DNA of 64,000 bases from Monarcha castaneiventris obscurior (Eukaryota; Chordata; Aves; Passeriformes; Monarchidae), in assembly GCA_026261815.1 (NCBI GenBank), contig JAMPIT010000511.1, positions 2,009,001-2,073,000 on the forward strand, read 5' to 3'. This document shows, one piece after another, positions 34,731-47,590 of the stretch (positions are counted from its first letter, which is position 1; each line of letters starts with the position of its first letter). A program made the position numbers and the translations under genes. The notes below the pieces were generated by a model that did no database searches, was not told the DNA's origin, and saw only the letters and a list, made by a program, of their open reading frames with translations.

Positions 34731-37700
34731 ACATGGGCATTCAGCATCACCTATGCCTGAGGCTGGGCAGGAGAGTGTTGTGAGAATATCTGAAGGACAG
34801 TGTGTCCCAGGAGCCAGCATGGCCCCGTGCTCCCTGGTTCTTACCTCCCTCTGCCCTCCCAAAGGCCCAGTTTTATGCCGAGAGATGTCCAAAAGCATTG
34901 TGACTTTGTCTCCTCACTTTCTTTGCTTTCCCTGGCATACCGCATATCTTCCTCTGCCTTCCCAAAGCCAGAACACAAAGTGATGGTCCCTGTTTCCCAC
35001 ACACCCTTGTCTCACAGGCCAGATCCAACTGCACAGTGATGGGCTCTGCTGCACCCTGTGTCTGCATCCTCTGGCACAGGGAGCCAGCACAGCAGCATGC
35101 CTCGGTTCTCTGGGAGGGTACAAGACAGGCATCAAGCTCAGCTTCTCGGATGCAGGATGGGCTGTGCAACATTGCACACTAGTGGCACAGGAGGAGATCA
35201 GCTGGGGCTGGGAAGGGCCAGGCGAGGCCAGAGCAAACCTGAGGCCATCAACAAACACCTGATCCAGTCCCTCTGCAGAAATGTCTTTAATCTTTCTGGC
35301 ATTAGAGGGTATGGTCAGCCATCCTCCAGGTAGGTGAATGGAATTCTTTATTGTGCCTATTTGGTTATATCTTCGATAGCAATAAGGATTATCCTCCAGA
35401 TTTTTGTGTCTACTCAGAGCCCCCAGCATGTGTTTATAATTTTCTTCTCCCTTTCAGGCAATGTCAGCAATCTCCTGAAGTTCTTAAACTGAACCTGTGA
35501 AATTTAATGGCTGGACAGTGTATCTGACATATACCCCTAAAATTCAAGTGTGCTTCTCATGCTGATTTATGATCTTTTTTCTCCAGCAACGTATCCACTG
35601 TATTTTATTTCTGGTATTTCTCATGTGATTCTGTGTCAGGATGGAAGGTCAGGCATGATGCTGCTCTGAATTTCCAAGGAGCAGCAGTAGGTGGCTGGCT
35701 TGGATTTCTTTAGTCTGGTTTGTGCTTGTTTGTGCAGGCAAAGGCTTCCTCATGGCAGAGACCATCAAAACACTGGGCTGGGCAGGTCCTGCCCCTTGGC
35801 CCTGGTGCTGCAGACACAGGGGCAGGTTGGGGTCCGGGGCAGTGGGGCTGGCACTGCCCAGGCTCTGCTCCCCTGCTTTAGCGATGCCGGGCCAGTGCTG
35901 CACAGGCACTGGTGCTGTGTCCCAGTGCATGCAGCTCAGCCATCCTGCTGCACTCTTGGTTGCTTTCCTGTTATAAGCCAGGAGTTTAAAACTTGAAATA
36001 ACCAAGGATAATTGCCCAAATTGAGGGGGAGGATGCTGCTTCTCTTCCTGAGCCAAAAGAAAGACAATTTATCATAAAAATTCCATGGACTTTCCTACTC
36101 TCACAGACACACACAGAAACCTCTCCTGTGGAGCTGACTGGGTGACTTGGGACACTCGAGTGTCCCAACACCAGATTTTGGGGAAGATTTGGTGTCATGC
36201 TGTCCCCCTGGGGTGCACTGAAGGCGGGTGCCTGGCATGGCATGGGGGCAGCCAGCTTGGCTCCGGGGCCACAGAGGGGTTACAGGCAGTGCTTGGTGGC
36301 AGGCGCAGTGCTGAGCTCCATGAATCTGTAATTGCAAATGTGGAGTTGTGGTACTGAGGGAATGCAATGAATCCACAGATTTCATATCTCTGCTGACCCT
36401 CTGTGGCCCATCAATGGTCTAAATACTGGTTCCTCTTCTTTGTGGCCAAGAGTTAGCTCTCGGGTTTCTGAACAAGAACAGGCATCATCTGGCAGTGGAT
36501 TTGAGGCTGTATGGAGTCATCAGCTCTGTTTCTCAAAAGCTTTTTTCAAAAGTAATTTCTTTTCACTGAACCTTTAACTGCTGCCCTCATCCCATCACAG
36601 CCCTTCCCTGCTCTTGTTGCACCCCCAGTCATCACATCCTTGCCTGGTGTGTGCAATAGCGCTGCTCCTCTGCCACACAGCAATGACAGTGAGTGGTTTA
36701 AGGCAAGCAGGCTCCGCTTCACAACTCGGGCACTGTGCATGGATCCCGGCTCTCCTCCACTGAAGAGCTGGAAGCAGGCAGGAGGAAGTGGAAATGGCAA
36801 GATAAGGAGCTGCCCCAGGATGTTGCACAAGTGGAGGGTTTGCAAGAGTGATCCAGTGGCACCACCATGCACCAGTGTATGCTGGGAGGAGGCTGGCAGA
36901 GAAATTTATTTTCTTTTCAAGTGGTCATCCCACCCCTGTCTCTGCCGTGGCCAAGTGTTTCCAGCTTTCAGAAGAAATAGCACAAGGCAATCTGACACTG
37001 TCCCCTCCACTGTGCCCTGGGGCGAGCTGTGTTGGGCACCGGCACTGCCACCATCCCTGCTCCTGTCTGGCAGCACGGGGCTCCTGTCGTGCTACTCCTG
37101 CATGTCTCTCCTACCCTGACTCCTTGTGGCCTCTCCTCCCACCCAGTGCCCACGGCAGAGGGGTGGCTGCTGCCTCCTACAGGTGCCCATCCCAGTGCTC
37201 ACTGCCCACTGCCCGGCACCGCAGCCCCAAGCACCCCGACACGGCCTTGGTAGCCATCAAGCCCAGGACCCGTGTCCGGGGACAGTCAGGCTCTTTTCCA
37301 GCCCAGCAGAAATCCATGGCTTGGCTCTCTGCTTCCTTGCATCTGCCCAAGTTTATTTTCCTTGTTTTCTGTTTATGAGCTAGGGGAGTATTGAATTTCC
37401 CGAAGTCACTGCCATCCATTGCCACAGGTCTCGCACACAAAGATTCCCTCAGTGCCAGGATCCAAGTTTTGCAATTGGACCAGTTCCCTTTCCCTTCAAC
37501 CATTGTGGAAACAGCCTTTGTTTTGCTTCTGGATCTTGTTCTTCAGGCCCAAATCAAGGGCCACTGTCCAAGCCTGGGTTTTTGAAATCCGATTTCACTG
37601 CTTTAATGAAAACAGCACATTTCAGGGGATGGAGCTGAGGTCCTTGAACAGTAGGATTTTTTCTGCAGGACTTGTATATCTGCAAGTGCTGTGCTGTCCA

Positions 37701-40700
37701 GCCCTGCCAGTTCCCTCCAAACAGCAGGAACTGGAGGAGCAGGGCAAAAATGCTCCTCAGGGACTTGTTAAAAGAGAAAGCTGGCTCAGAATCTCCATTC
37801 CAACTGCAGACTGACAGCCAAGGTTGAACATCCTGTGCCCTCAAAGGGGCTGGGGAGCTTGGCAGGTGCGGGAGCCTCCCCACCATGTGTGGGGAGCAGG
37901 CTGTGGCAGTGGCTGTGGTCAGTGGAAACCACCATCATGCTCTGGCTCCCCCGGGGCTTCTCTGGGCTACAGGAATGTGGCTCATTTCCCTGGAGTCACA
38001 CGTTGCCTCCAGTGGGAGATGCCTCTGCACCATGTCCTGGCAAAAAGCAACCGTGCTCCTCTGTTCCATGCATGGAACTCACACCAACCTCTGCCTTTCC
38101 TGATGAAAACTCCATTTATTCTGGGCCTGTAGGAGAGGAATCCCCTCTAACTGTGTGCTCAGGCATGTGCTGAAACTGCTCTTGTTTGTGTCAGAGCCAG
38201 GGAATAGTTCTGTAATTGCCCATTTTTATTTAATTGTAACATCCCTGTCCCACTAACTGTTCCAGATGCTCTTACGGTTCCTAGCTCTGGGCTCTAAACA
38301 TGCTGTTCTCCTCACCCTGGTCCCCGCCCTTCAAGCACAAACAATGGTTTTGCTGGTTTTTGAGCCTTTTTTGTGCCAACGGGATGTGGGGAGAGAATCC
38401 CCTTCATGCCAAATCCAGTTGATAATAAAAAACAGGAAGGGAGCTGGATGCCAGCTTCACAGGAGTTGAGCAGCCCAGGCTGCTCACTGTGGTGTGTGGG
38501 TGTCACCATCGCGCAGCAGCATCCCGGGGTGGGATGAGGGGGGCAGGTGAGGTGAAAGCAATGGGGTGGAGGAGGCTGAAGATTCATGGATGGATATGAA
38601 GGGGAGGCTGCACACCCCAGCAGCAATGTTCCCAGGGTCCCAACTACAGTGCCCAGTGGGTGCTGGCTGCTCCTAGTGAGGACTAGGGATGCTGCAGGGG
38701 AAAGGCAACGTCCAGGTACCACACCAGTGTGGGCAGGACCCTGTGCTGGGCACAACTAGTGCCTCAGGAAGGAGGATGTGAGGATCCTGCATCTAGCAGC
38801 ACCAGGAGCACTCTGTGCCATGGCAGTGCCACCACCTGCAGGTCACAGCCTGCCCTTCCAGTGCCTGGCAGGTGCTGTGCCCACGCTGGTGGCACCACTG
38901 CCCTTCACAGTGGCTGTGGACAGGTGGCCCAGAGGGCCCCTGACCAATTGCTCCATCCTTCCCACTGCACAGCTGCTGTGGGGAGCGCTGGTTAACAGCC
39001 CACTGTCACCTTTTCTGTTCTTCAGGGGATCATGCTGATTTGTCCCCATGGTGATGGCAGAGGTGGGGAGGCACAGCTCCAGATGCAGCTAGGAAACTGG
39101 TGCCATTAGTGCTGGGGCCACATGGGGCCAGTGGCCAGAGGAAGGGGACCCTTGCTCCTAGGACAGATTGTCACTCTGGTCTCTACAGGTTCCTCCATCT
39201 CCTCTTTTATCCCTTCTTTATATGTATTTCAGAATGATATAAATTCTCTGCTGTGGACCCCGCTGGGTGAGCACAAAAGAGAACTTGCAGGCAGGCCCAG
39301 GAGAAAGGGAGGATAAAAAAAACCACAGGAGAAAATTAATAAAGCATTTGAGAAAGGGAGAGGATGCCTCGCTGGGAAAGTGTGTAGCGCATAGGGCTCC
39401 CCAAAGCACATCAAAGCCTGACTCTGAAATTAGCCCAACTGATGGGAATGTAAAGCAGGGGATTCTCCCACTGAGCTGTGGATTGAGAGTCCCCCCACAG
39501 GCTGCGAGGCACTGACATTAGTATTTATCCAGGCTTGAAGCTCCATCATGGAGCTTTTCAAAGGGCACTGCTGGGACCCAGCAGGCCTCCTCCCCAGCGT
39601 GGCAAACATGGCACTTTTAATTACTGCTCTATGCCGGCACATGTGCCTGACCCCCACACTAATTCTTGTTGCAATTACAGCGATCTAATTGAGTTTATTC
39701 ACTCTCTGAAGCTTTTGTGTCTTTCTTCCTCGCACTCCCTGCCGGTGAGAGCTGGGGCCTCCATTGATCTGGTAGGTAGGGACAGGGGCAGTGCCTGGCG
39801 CTGGCCCTGGGGCCCGCTGGCCTCATTGTGTCCATTGAGCTGCCACTGCTGCTGGGAAATGCCAAATTCCCCCCGAGGCAGTGCCCTGGTGACCCCGGCG
39901 GCGCTGAGCTGCGCTAAGCATTTCATCACACTGGTGAGTGGCGTGTGCTTGACGGCTCGTTTGGAGGAGCAATTTTACATTTTTATCGGAAAATTACTTC
40001 CAATTGACAGGGAAATGGTGCCATGAAAGTGACAAATAGACATTCAATTTGCAGCGGGGATGAGTGTTCAACAGGGACTAGAAAGGTCTTCAGACATGTT
40101 TGTGCAAATGGGGGGAAGCCAGAGACTCTTGGTCCCAGGACATCAGAGAGCTTGTGTCCCCATCTCCCCCCACACTCTCTGCAGGTGCTCAAGGGGAGTC
40201 TGAGACTCGCCAGGTTCGCAACATGAAAATGCACCTTCCCACCAGGGAGGAGACGCTTTTGAAAGGGCGTTCCTGGCTGACAGCGGTCTGTTCCCAGCGA
40301 GCACCAGCCCCGTTGTCAGCAGGTGCCCAGCACTGTGTGCCCAACAAGTGCCATTAGTGTCTAAATAATTACCTTATTACAGCCCCCAGGTGTGCCTTGC
40401 ACCTGTGGCAGGCGTTGAAAGGTGGAGCCAGGAGCTGGCAGGGCCAAGTAGCGTCAGGAGTCCAAGGCGAGTCATTGGGAAGAGCCCCTGGATGCTGCCC
40501 TTCCAGCTTTTTTAATACAATGGCAAATGTTGATGTCTATTGAAAACAAACAAACCAACCCATTTGCAAGTTTCTATTGGAAATATTTTGTCCAGAAAAA
40601 AAAATCAAAATCCACTTAATATTTTTTTAAAATCCCCTTAGCTTTTGCATCTCTTGGGAGTGAATTTTGCCTTCTCCTTTTCAGCACTCACCCGTTCTTT

Positions 40701-43700
40701 CTGTTTTTTCCCTTCTTGCTATCTCTCTGGATTACAGGGCCATGGTGGGACATGATACTCCAGCTCCAGGGGCTGCTGCCACTGCTCATCACAGTGACCT
40801 CTTGCTTTTCAAGGTTATTTGATTAACAATAAGGAAAATAAAACTTGTTGATGCTTGAAATTAAAATTTCCTCATGCAATATCAGCTGAAGGAATGCTGG
40901 ACGTTCTACAGGGAAATGAACAAGGCTCCCACCTGAGACAGTGACAGGGCTGAGCTGGGGCCCCAGGGACACCTCCATTCCCAGGGCCTCTTGGAGGAGA
41001 ACCTCTTCTTGGAGAGCCTGATGGGAACATCTGCCACGGCTTCTGTGGATGCTCTTGAAGAGGGAGTGAAGTGGACACATGGTGACTGGCACCTGGCCCA
41101 ATGAGGGAGGAGGGAGAGGAATTAACTCTCATTTAAGTCCACTTTTATTGTAAATAAACTATAATCACTTCAAACCTTTTGCTTAATCAGAAAAGGCTGT
41201 TGAACATTAAGTAAACCATTGGCAGATTTGTCTTACTGCTGGATTAGGGATATTAAATGCCAGCAATGCTTGATTTTTTTAATCTGTCCTGCAGCTGCAT
41301 TATTAAAACAAACCCATTTGCGGACCTGCAAAAATCCAGAAATGAAAACAAAAGATGAGCTTGAAGCTTTCCCAGAGGCAAGATCTGCAATCTGGATAAT
41401 TTTAAAATCTACGTTTAGTCTTCATCTTTTGAACCAAATAATGGAGGGAAATGACACATAATGAAATTACCACTGGAATTAGCAGCACATTCTCTGAAGA
41501 AGCCAGGTTAAAACTTAGGAATTCCTCTGTGCAGAGACAACAGCTCTGGAGCCCTCTCAGTGCCCTGATGGCACAGAGGACTCCTCTGCAGCCCCAGGTT
41601 TCTGCTGAAGAGAACAAATAGCTCTGACTGTAACAACAACGCCACTTTTTTCAGGAACTGGTGGGTTTTGAAAGCTCTAACTTCTGGACTCCAGTGAACA
41701 AGGCCAGGGAGGGTCTTGCAGTTCATTAAGTCTCACCTGTATTTGAAAAAATGAAGGTTTCTGGTTACCTTGGTGTCAGAGAAAAGCTTGGAAGTGTGAT
41801 GCCCAGGAGCCAGACTGCAGCATATACTCATCATTTACTCAAGGTTTGAGCCCTTGTGCTGGCCAGGGAGCAGCTGATGGTGCCAGGAGCTCCAGGAGGC
41901 CACAGGGAGAGTGACCCAGCATCTGCTGGGGCATGAAATTCCACTGCTCCAGAACTGTCCCCCAAATAGGTACTGGGGGGCCACTGAGGATGAGGCATGG
42001 CCAGGAGCAGAGGGTGGAGTCCTGCCCTAAGCCAGGGTGTGAGCAGGCCTCTCCTTGCCTCTCCGGAGTTACACAGACACTGCCACCCTGCCCACAGTTC
42101 TGGCATCCTTTTGTTCCTCCCTCCAGCCCTGGGGACAATAAAACCCGATTTTAAGGGAACCAGAGGAAGATGCCAGCTTGGAAGGGCTGGGCATGCTGGG
42201 TCGTGCTGCTGTTGCAGGACAGCAGAGTTACAGTGAGTATCCGTCACTGACAGGGATGCCAGCCAGCAATTTATTTTCCACATTAATTTTGATTATGAGT
42301 TCTTATATGGTTGCAGAGTCCAATTTTCACAAGGGAAGTTTCCCCCCCTAAACACAGGACAACAAATCAGATTGACCTGAAGTTGTTCTTTCCTAAATTT
42401 CTTGTGGAATCTTGGCTGGATACAAGTTGTCTCAAATGCAATTACACTGTCATAAATAATTTTCCACCTCTTTTTTCCATCTCAGCCATCCCGCTCCCCT
42501 GCGGTCAGTGGAAATTTCCCCCTTTTATTAGGTTAGACTCATTGGCACTGAGAAAAACTGTGCTCATGGCATCATTGTCTGTTCCGAGCCAAATCCTCGG
42601 AGATTTCCCTCCCACTAACACAAAAGCTGGGGCCAGGGCTGGATAACGGAGCCTGTAGCTGGGTGACAAGCTGCTGTCCTTCCATGAGCCTGGGGTCTCA
42701 TTGTCCTGACTCAGGAAACACCCACAGGAGTGTCATTGACCTGAGCACCCTCACAAGCCTCAGGGGGCTCAGGAGCAGCAGCTTCCGATGGGGTCAAAGC
42801 TTGAGGTGCCTCCAGACAAACATGCGCTAGAAACACTTTGCTGCAATGAGATGTTGGCGAGGAGTTATCACACACAGCTATCAAGGTTTTGGCCGAAATA
42901 AACCATTTGCTCCCGCCTGCTTGGCTCCCTGCGCTTTCCTTGTGGCAGTGCCGGGTGTGTGTGGCTGAGTCCCCCCAGACAAAGGGCCCAGCAATGTGAG
43001 TAACAGCTGCCACATGTGGACATGTCCTTCTGCTATTTAGTACTTGACTGTGCTTGGTTTTACTGTGCTTTTCATACAAACTGCATCCCCAAACCACTTC
43101 ACAGAGCAGGCTAATTAGAATTATGGGCGCAGGGCCATGCGGGGAGGAAAAGCTCTTTGAGCCCTGCAGAGAGAGGGCGGTCGTGCTCCGCACCCTGGCT
43201 GCTCTGCAGGGCGAGGGACAGATCTCGCCCCAGGCTCTGTCACACCCAGGCCACATCTGAGCAGATTCCATTAATTCAGCCCCTTCAAGGGCTGGTAAGC
43301 AATTTTCAGGGGTCATTAAAAGTATTATTGGTCCTCAGCATCCTGTGTTCCTGGGATGACCAGTGGGAGCCAGGGCAGGCACAGAGTGGGATAGCTGTGG
43401 GGCGACAGTGTAGACTGTGGTGCCCCAGGTTTATCCCTGACCGTCTGGCCAGCCCCTCCTTGTTCCAAACACGGGGACACTGCCTCTCCCGCCAGATGCA
43501 GTGGGAAGGACTGAGGACCCCAGCCCTCTCTGCCTGCTCCCAAGGCCTGCTGGCAGTCTGCAGGGCACAAGCAGGGCGTCTCAGGCCACAGAGCCTATTT
43601 TGCAATGCTGCAGCAAGCCTCAAACTGTTGGATGTAGCTTCTGCTGCAAGAAGTTTGTTTCTTGACACTTACTTCAGTGCCTTCCTAGCGACGAGACCGA

Positions 43701-46700
43701 CTCACTCCAGCCTGACAGGGTTCTGGTTTCTGTCTGAATGAGGAGCGCTCATCCTTCTCCTGCTCCTGTGACTGCGTGTTTTGAATTAAATCGTATCAGA
43801 GACAGTCAGGAAAGTGTGAAGTGATTTTTATTTAGAGGATGAAAAAGTTTGGGGAAAACAGAATTTGATGAAATTGCATTGTCCAGTATTATTAACTGGT
43901 TCACAGGAAAGTAGAGAGAAGTCTGCAGCCCCAAGTCATGTGAATGCTGCCAGGACTGCAAGCCACATTACTCACTAAGTGGAAAGTCCAGGTAAAGCCC
44001 AACCCCTGGCTCCACATGTGGTAGTGATTTGGGCAGATCCTCTGTCAGAGTGGCTGACATCATGACAAGAGGTATTTACAGCCAGCAAGGAGAACTCTGT
44101 GCAGACCTTGGCCCCCCCTTTTTTTTGTTTTATTCTGAGCTGTTATTATAAAGTATTATTTATGAAGTGGTGAGAGCATAAGCAGCACAACCCTGCCAAA
44201 CTTAAAGCACTTTTCATTTAACAGAATGAAAATTATTTTAACATGAGTATCTGAAGGAAAGATCCACAGATTCTGGACAGCTTTATGGAGGCGGGCTATA
44301 AATTCTGAGCTCACAAAACTATTTTTGTCACCAATAGGCTTCTCTTTACCTCTGAAAGTTTATTTTCAATAAACACAAATTGACTCCTCAGCAGTGTCCA
44401 GAGGAGGATGTTCACAGCTATCACTGTATCTAATCCATGTGACCTGTGGATCATTCCAGTGAGGCACTTTGGGACAAGTTTCCATGTGTCCCAGCACTGC
44501 TCCTGCATGAGGCCCAAGGCTGGGGCAGGCATCGCAGCGGGCTCAGCTGTTACAGACCTGACCCAAGGCCACCCAAGACAGCAGGGCTCATTCTGCTGAC
44601 ATCCCTGAACTGTTGATTAGCTGGAACAGGACAAATCTCTCTCTGGGTAACCCACTTAACTCTTGTAGCAGAGGTTAAGTTCCAAGCCCATGGGAATGGG
44701 CCAGACTGGGTGGTGAGCAGAACCCACGCCCACCTTGAGTTCAGCAGCGCTGGCTGCATTGGCCCCAGCGAGACAGAAACCTGCTCAAAGAGGGGAGGGA
44801 GAGGCACCCCCCTCTCCCCCCCCACCCCCATCTCCTTCCTGTGCTGTTGTCTCCCATCGCTCAGGCATGCTCTGTGATCTGTCAGCAGTGGTGGGCTGCT
44901 TGCCCCTGGTGTGGGAACACCCACACCATCCCTCCCAGATACTCGAGGTGACCTGCTGACACTAGGGGTTCTGCTTTGCTACCTCACCTGGCCAAATGCA
45001 GCCAGAGGGGGATTGTGTTTCTTTCTCACATAGCTCAGTATGCCAGTTGCCATAATATTATTTTTGTTTGCAATCTCCTGTCAGCTCAGAATGCTACTGA
45101 AATGTGTCCTCCCCTCACATGAGGGCTGTAGGGAAACCACAAGCTTTTTGAAATTCAAAATTGGTAAGCAACAAAATTATGAAACCACAGGAAATGAAAT
45201 GAGCAATTCCTGCAGTTCATGCTTTTCCCCTAAGCTCCTCCATTGCTCTTACAAAAATATGCATTAAATGGGGTGTTAGCAAATGTTTCCTGTCCTCCAG
45301 TAAGATTCCCAGCTTCCCAAGTGCAGAGCGGGTGCTGAGAAGGATGGAGGGATGAGTTGTAGAGGGTAATGCTGATTCATCGTGACAAACACCACAAATG
45401 AAAAAATACATCAGGACCACTGGGCAGAGGCCGAAAAAGGACCCCCACGATGACAATAGGCAGTGACATCTGGGACCTGCCAGCACACACACTGATGGCA
45501 GCCCAGCGGCATGGAGAGCCACAGCTTGCTTTCTGCTCTGCTCCACATTTATGGGGTGGTACTTTGTCTTGTTGTTGGCACCCCAGAAGGGGAGCACCTC
45601 CATACCGGGCTCCCTCCGCCCATGGTCTCTGCTCACACCAGGGTGCAGGACAGCTCCATGCCATGCTCTCTCTGCCTGCTGCCAGCCCTGGGCCTGGCAC
45701 TGGGCAAGGGACCTATTCTCCTGCTCAGAGGGGTTTTGATCCTTCCTGACCTCGTGGGGAGAAAGCTGCCCATTTTGGGAACGTTAGGCACTGGAAGTGA
45801 TAGAATAGGTACAGCATGGCCCACAGCATATCCCCCTGCCCAGTGAGCCTTGCCCCATGCTGTGGAGCCCCGGAGTCCTTCATCCTCCGTATAATCTTTG
45901 TTGCAAGTGCAATTACAGAGGAAGTGCAAACCAGCTGGTGCAACACTGACTATGGTTGACTTCACTGTCATGTGGTTTGTGTTTTACTGATGACACATTT
46001 ATGGGGTGCTGTGCCAGGGCCACGGCTCCTGAGGGTTAGTGAGAGGCATCAGTTTTTTCTCCTGTTTGCAGAACACACCAGTTGCATGAATGGCTCCAGC
46101 TTCTGCTGGAGGTGGTCATACTATCAAGCCCAGTCTCCACAATGCTTGGAGGCATGATTCACGCTGCCATAAAATCAGTGACCAGAGCAGCTTCAGCCTT
46201 TCAATCTCCTCAGCAGGCAGCTCTGCTGGCTCCAGAGCAGCAGGCCCATTCCTCGCAAGTGGGCAAACTGGCAGGGGCTGCTGGCAGTCCTTATCACCCT
46301 TCATCTTGCTTTTGGACAGTCAGAGGTTGATGGTGCTCTGCAGATCCCTCTGAATCCTTTATCAAGCAGCCCAGCAAGGACAGCTGCCCTTGGGAAGGTT
46401 CTGTTCCCTTGGAGGAACTGTCACAGTCCATGGAGAGTGAAGCAGCAGCAGCTCCCAAGCCCTTGGCAGCACAGCAGGAGAGCAGCTGCCTGCACATCAC
46501 ACTGCTGGCTCCAGTGGGGTGTCCTGGTGTCTCCAGTGAGCTACGAGTCTCCAGGATTTCCCCAAGAAATGTCAAGGGACAGTGCAGAAAACGATGCTTT
46601 TCAATAATAAGGAAATATTCCATGAATGAAACCAGATCTGTTTATTTTGAGTTTGCTGTTGCAAATCATTGCAAAGAGAACCCAGTCCTACAGAAGAGAT

Positions 46701-47500
46701 CCAATATGAATATGAACCACATGAGGTGCAGGTTTGATGCAGCACAGAAACTTTTTGAATTCGCTTTTTTTAAACCTAATTTCTTATTGAAACAATGTGG
46801 TTTGCATTTAGGTTTTGATGTTTTGTTTTAAAACCACACATCTAATTTTAAATGTTTAAGACTTATAAATAATACAGTAATTTTGATGCAGCCAAAGAAG
46901 ATCTCATGCAAGAAACAGATAAATCAGTAAATCAGTACCTCATTTACATGTTTAACATGTGCCACATTTCATTCCCCATCCTCCTTGGATAGGACTCAAA
47001 GGGACTTTCCAAAGAATTTGCCCCCATATCCCTGCTTCATCCTGAGATAGAAACAAATTCCAGTTTGGGAAAAAAACAGCTTTTTTCACAGATGTCAGCA
47101 ATTAAATTGTCCATTAAATAAAACATTCACTCACCTTATTTTTCCCTTTTCTCATTTGCTAAGACAAGAAATATTTCCTTCCATAGCTGCATTTCTCTTT
47201 CAGCTTTCCAGCACATCCCTGGGCAGCATGGGGCAGCTCCCTAGGAACTGAGCTCTTAAAAGGGAGCCAGAGCTGCTCCATGGGGCCAGAACTGCAGAGC
47301 CTATCACCCTCCCATGGGATCTGCCTGGGGTGTTGGCAGCAGTGTCAGAATGGGAAGTCCCCTGTGAGTGGTGCTGGGACACCCTGGGAGCCAACACCTC
47401 CTCCAGGGCTGCCTTCGCCCACACAGATGCTCCCTGGATAACAGACATGGCACACACAAAACCTTCAGGGAAGTAAAGAACAAGCTAAGGTTACTCAGAG
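34731..47500. other. Long gene-free stretch with AT-rich islands
   Basis: No gene seen in about 12.8 kb. Most frames are short or lie in GC-rich patches on both strands at once (for example 42711-43316 minus against 43157-43741 plus). AT-rich islands at about 39640-39700, 40500-40640, 43790-43910, 44130-44260 and 46600-47150 carry homeodomain-like (TAATTG), FOX-like (AAACAAACAAAC at about 40545) and similar words and could be conserved non-coding elements, which cannot be tested here. The 140-codon plus frame at 46409-46831 starts from TTG and shows no family features. Confidence 0.5.
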
Positions 47501-47590
47501 TGCCCACACATCCCTCTGCTTTCCATGCCTACCCTTGCTGTCCCTCTGCTCTCCATGACTGTCCCCACGTCCCTCTGCTCTGTGTGCCTG
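47501..47590. repeat. About 30-bp minisatellite, 3 copies
   Basis: TCCCTCTGCT recurs at 47511, 47541 and 47570, each time in a unit resembling TGCCnnCnCnTCCCTCTGCTCTCCA. Spacings are 30 and 29 bp, so the array is diverged. Confidence 0.7.

Noticed and set aside
46409..46831. 140-codon plus frame in a moderately AT-rich region
   Set aside because: Starts from TTG, has no recognisable domain or codon bias, and no flanking exons. Left as chance.
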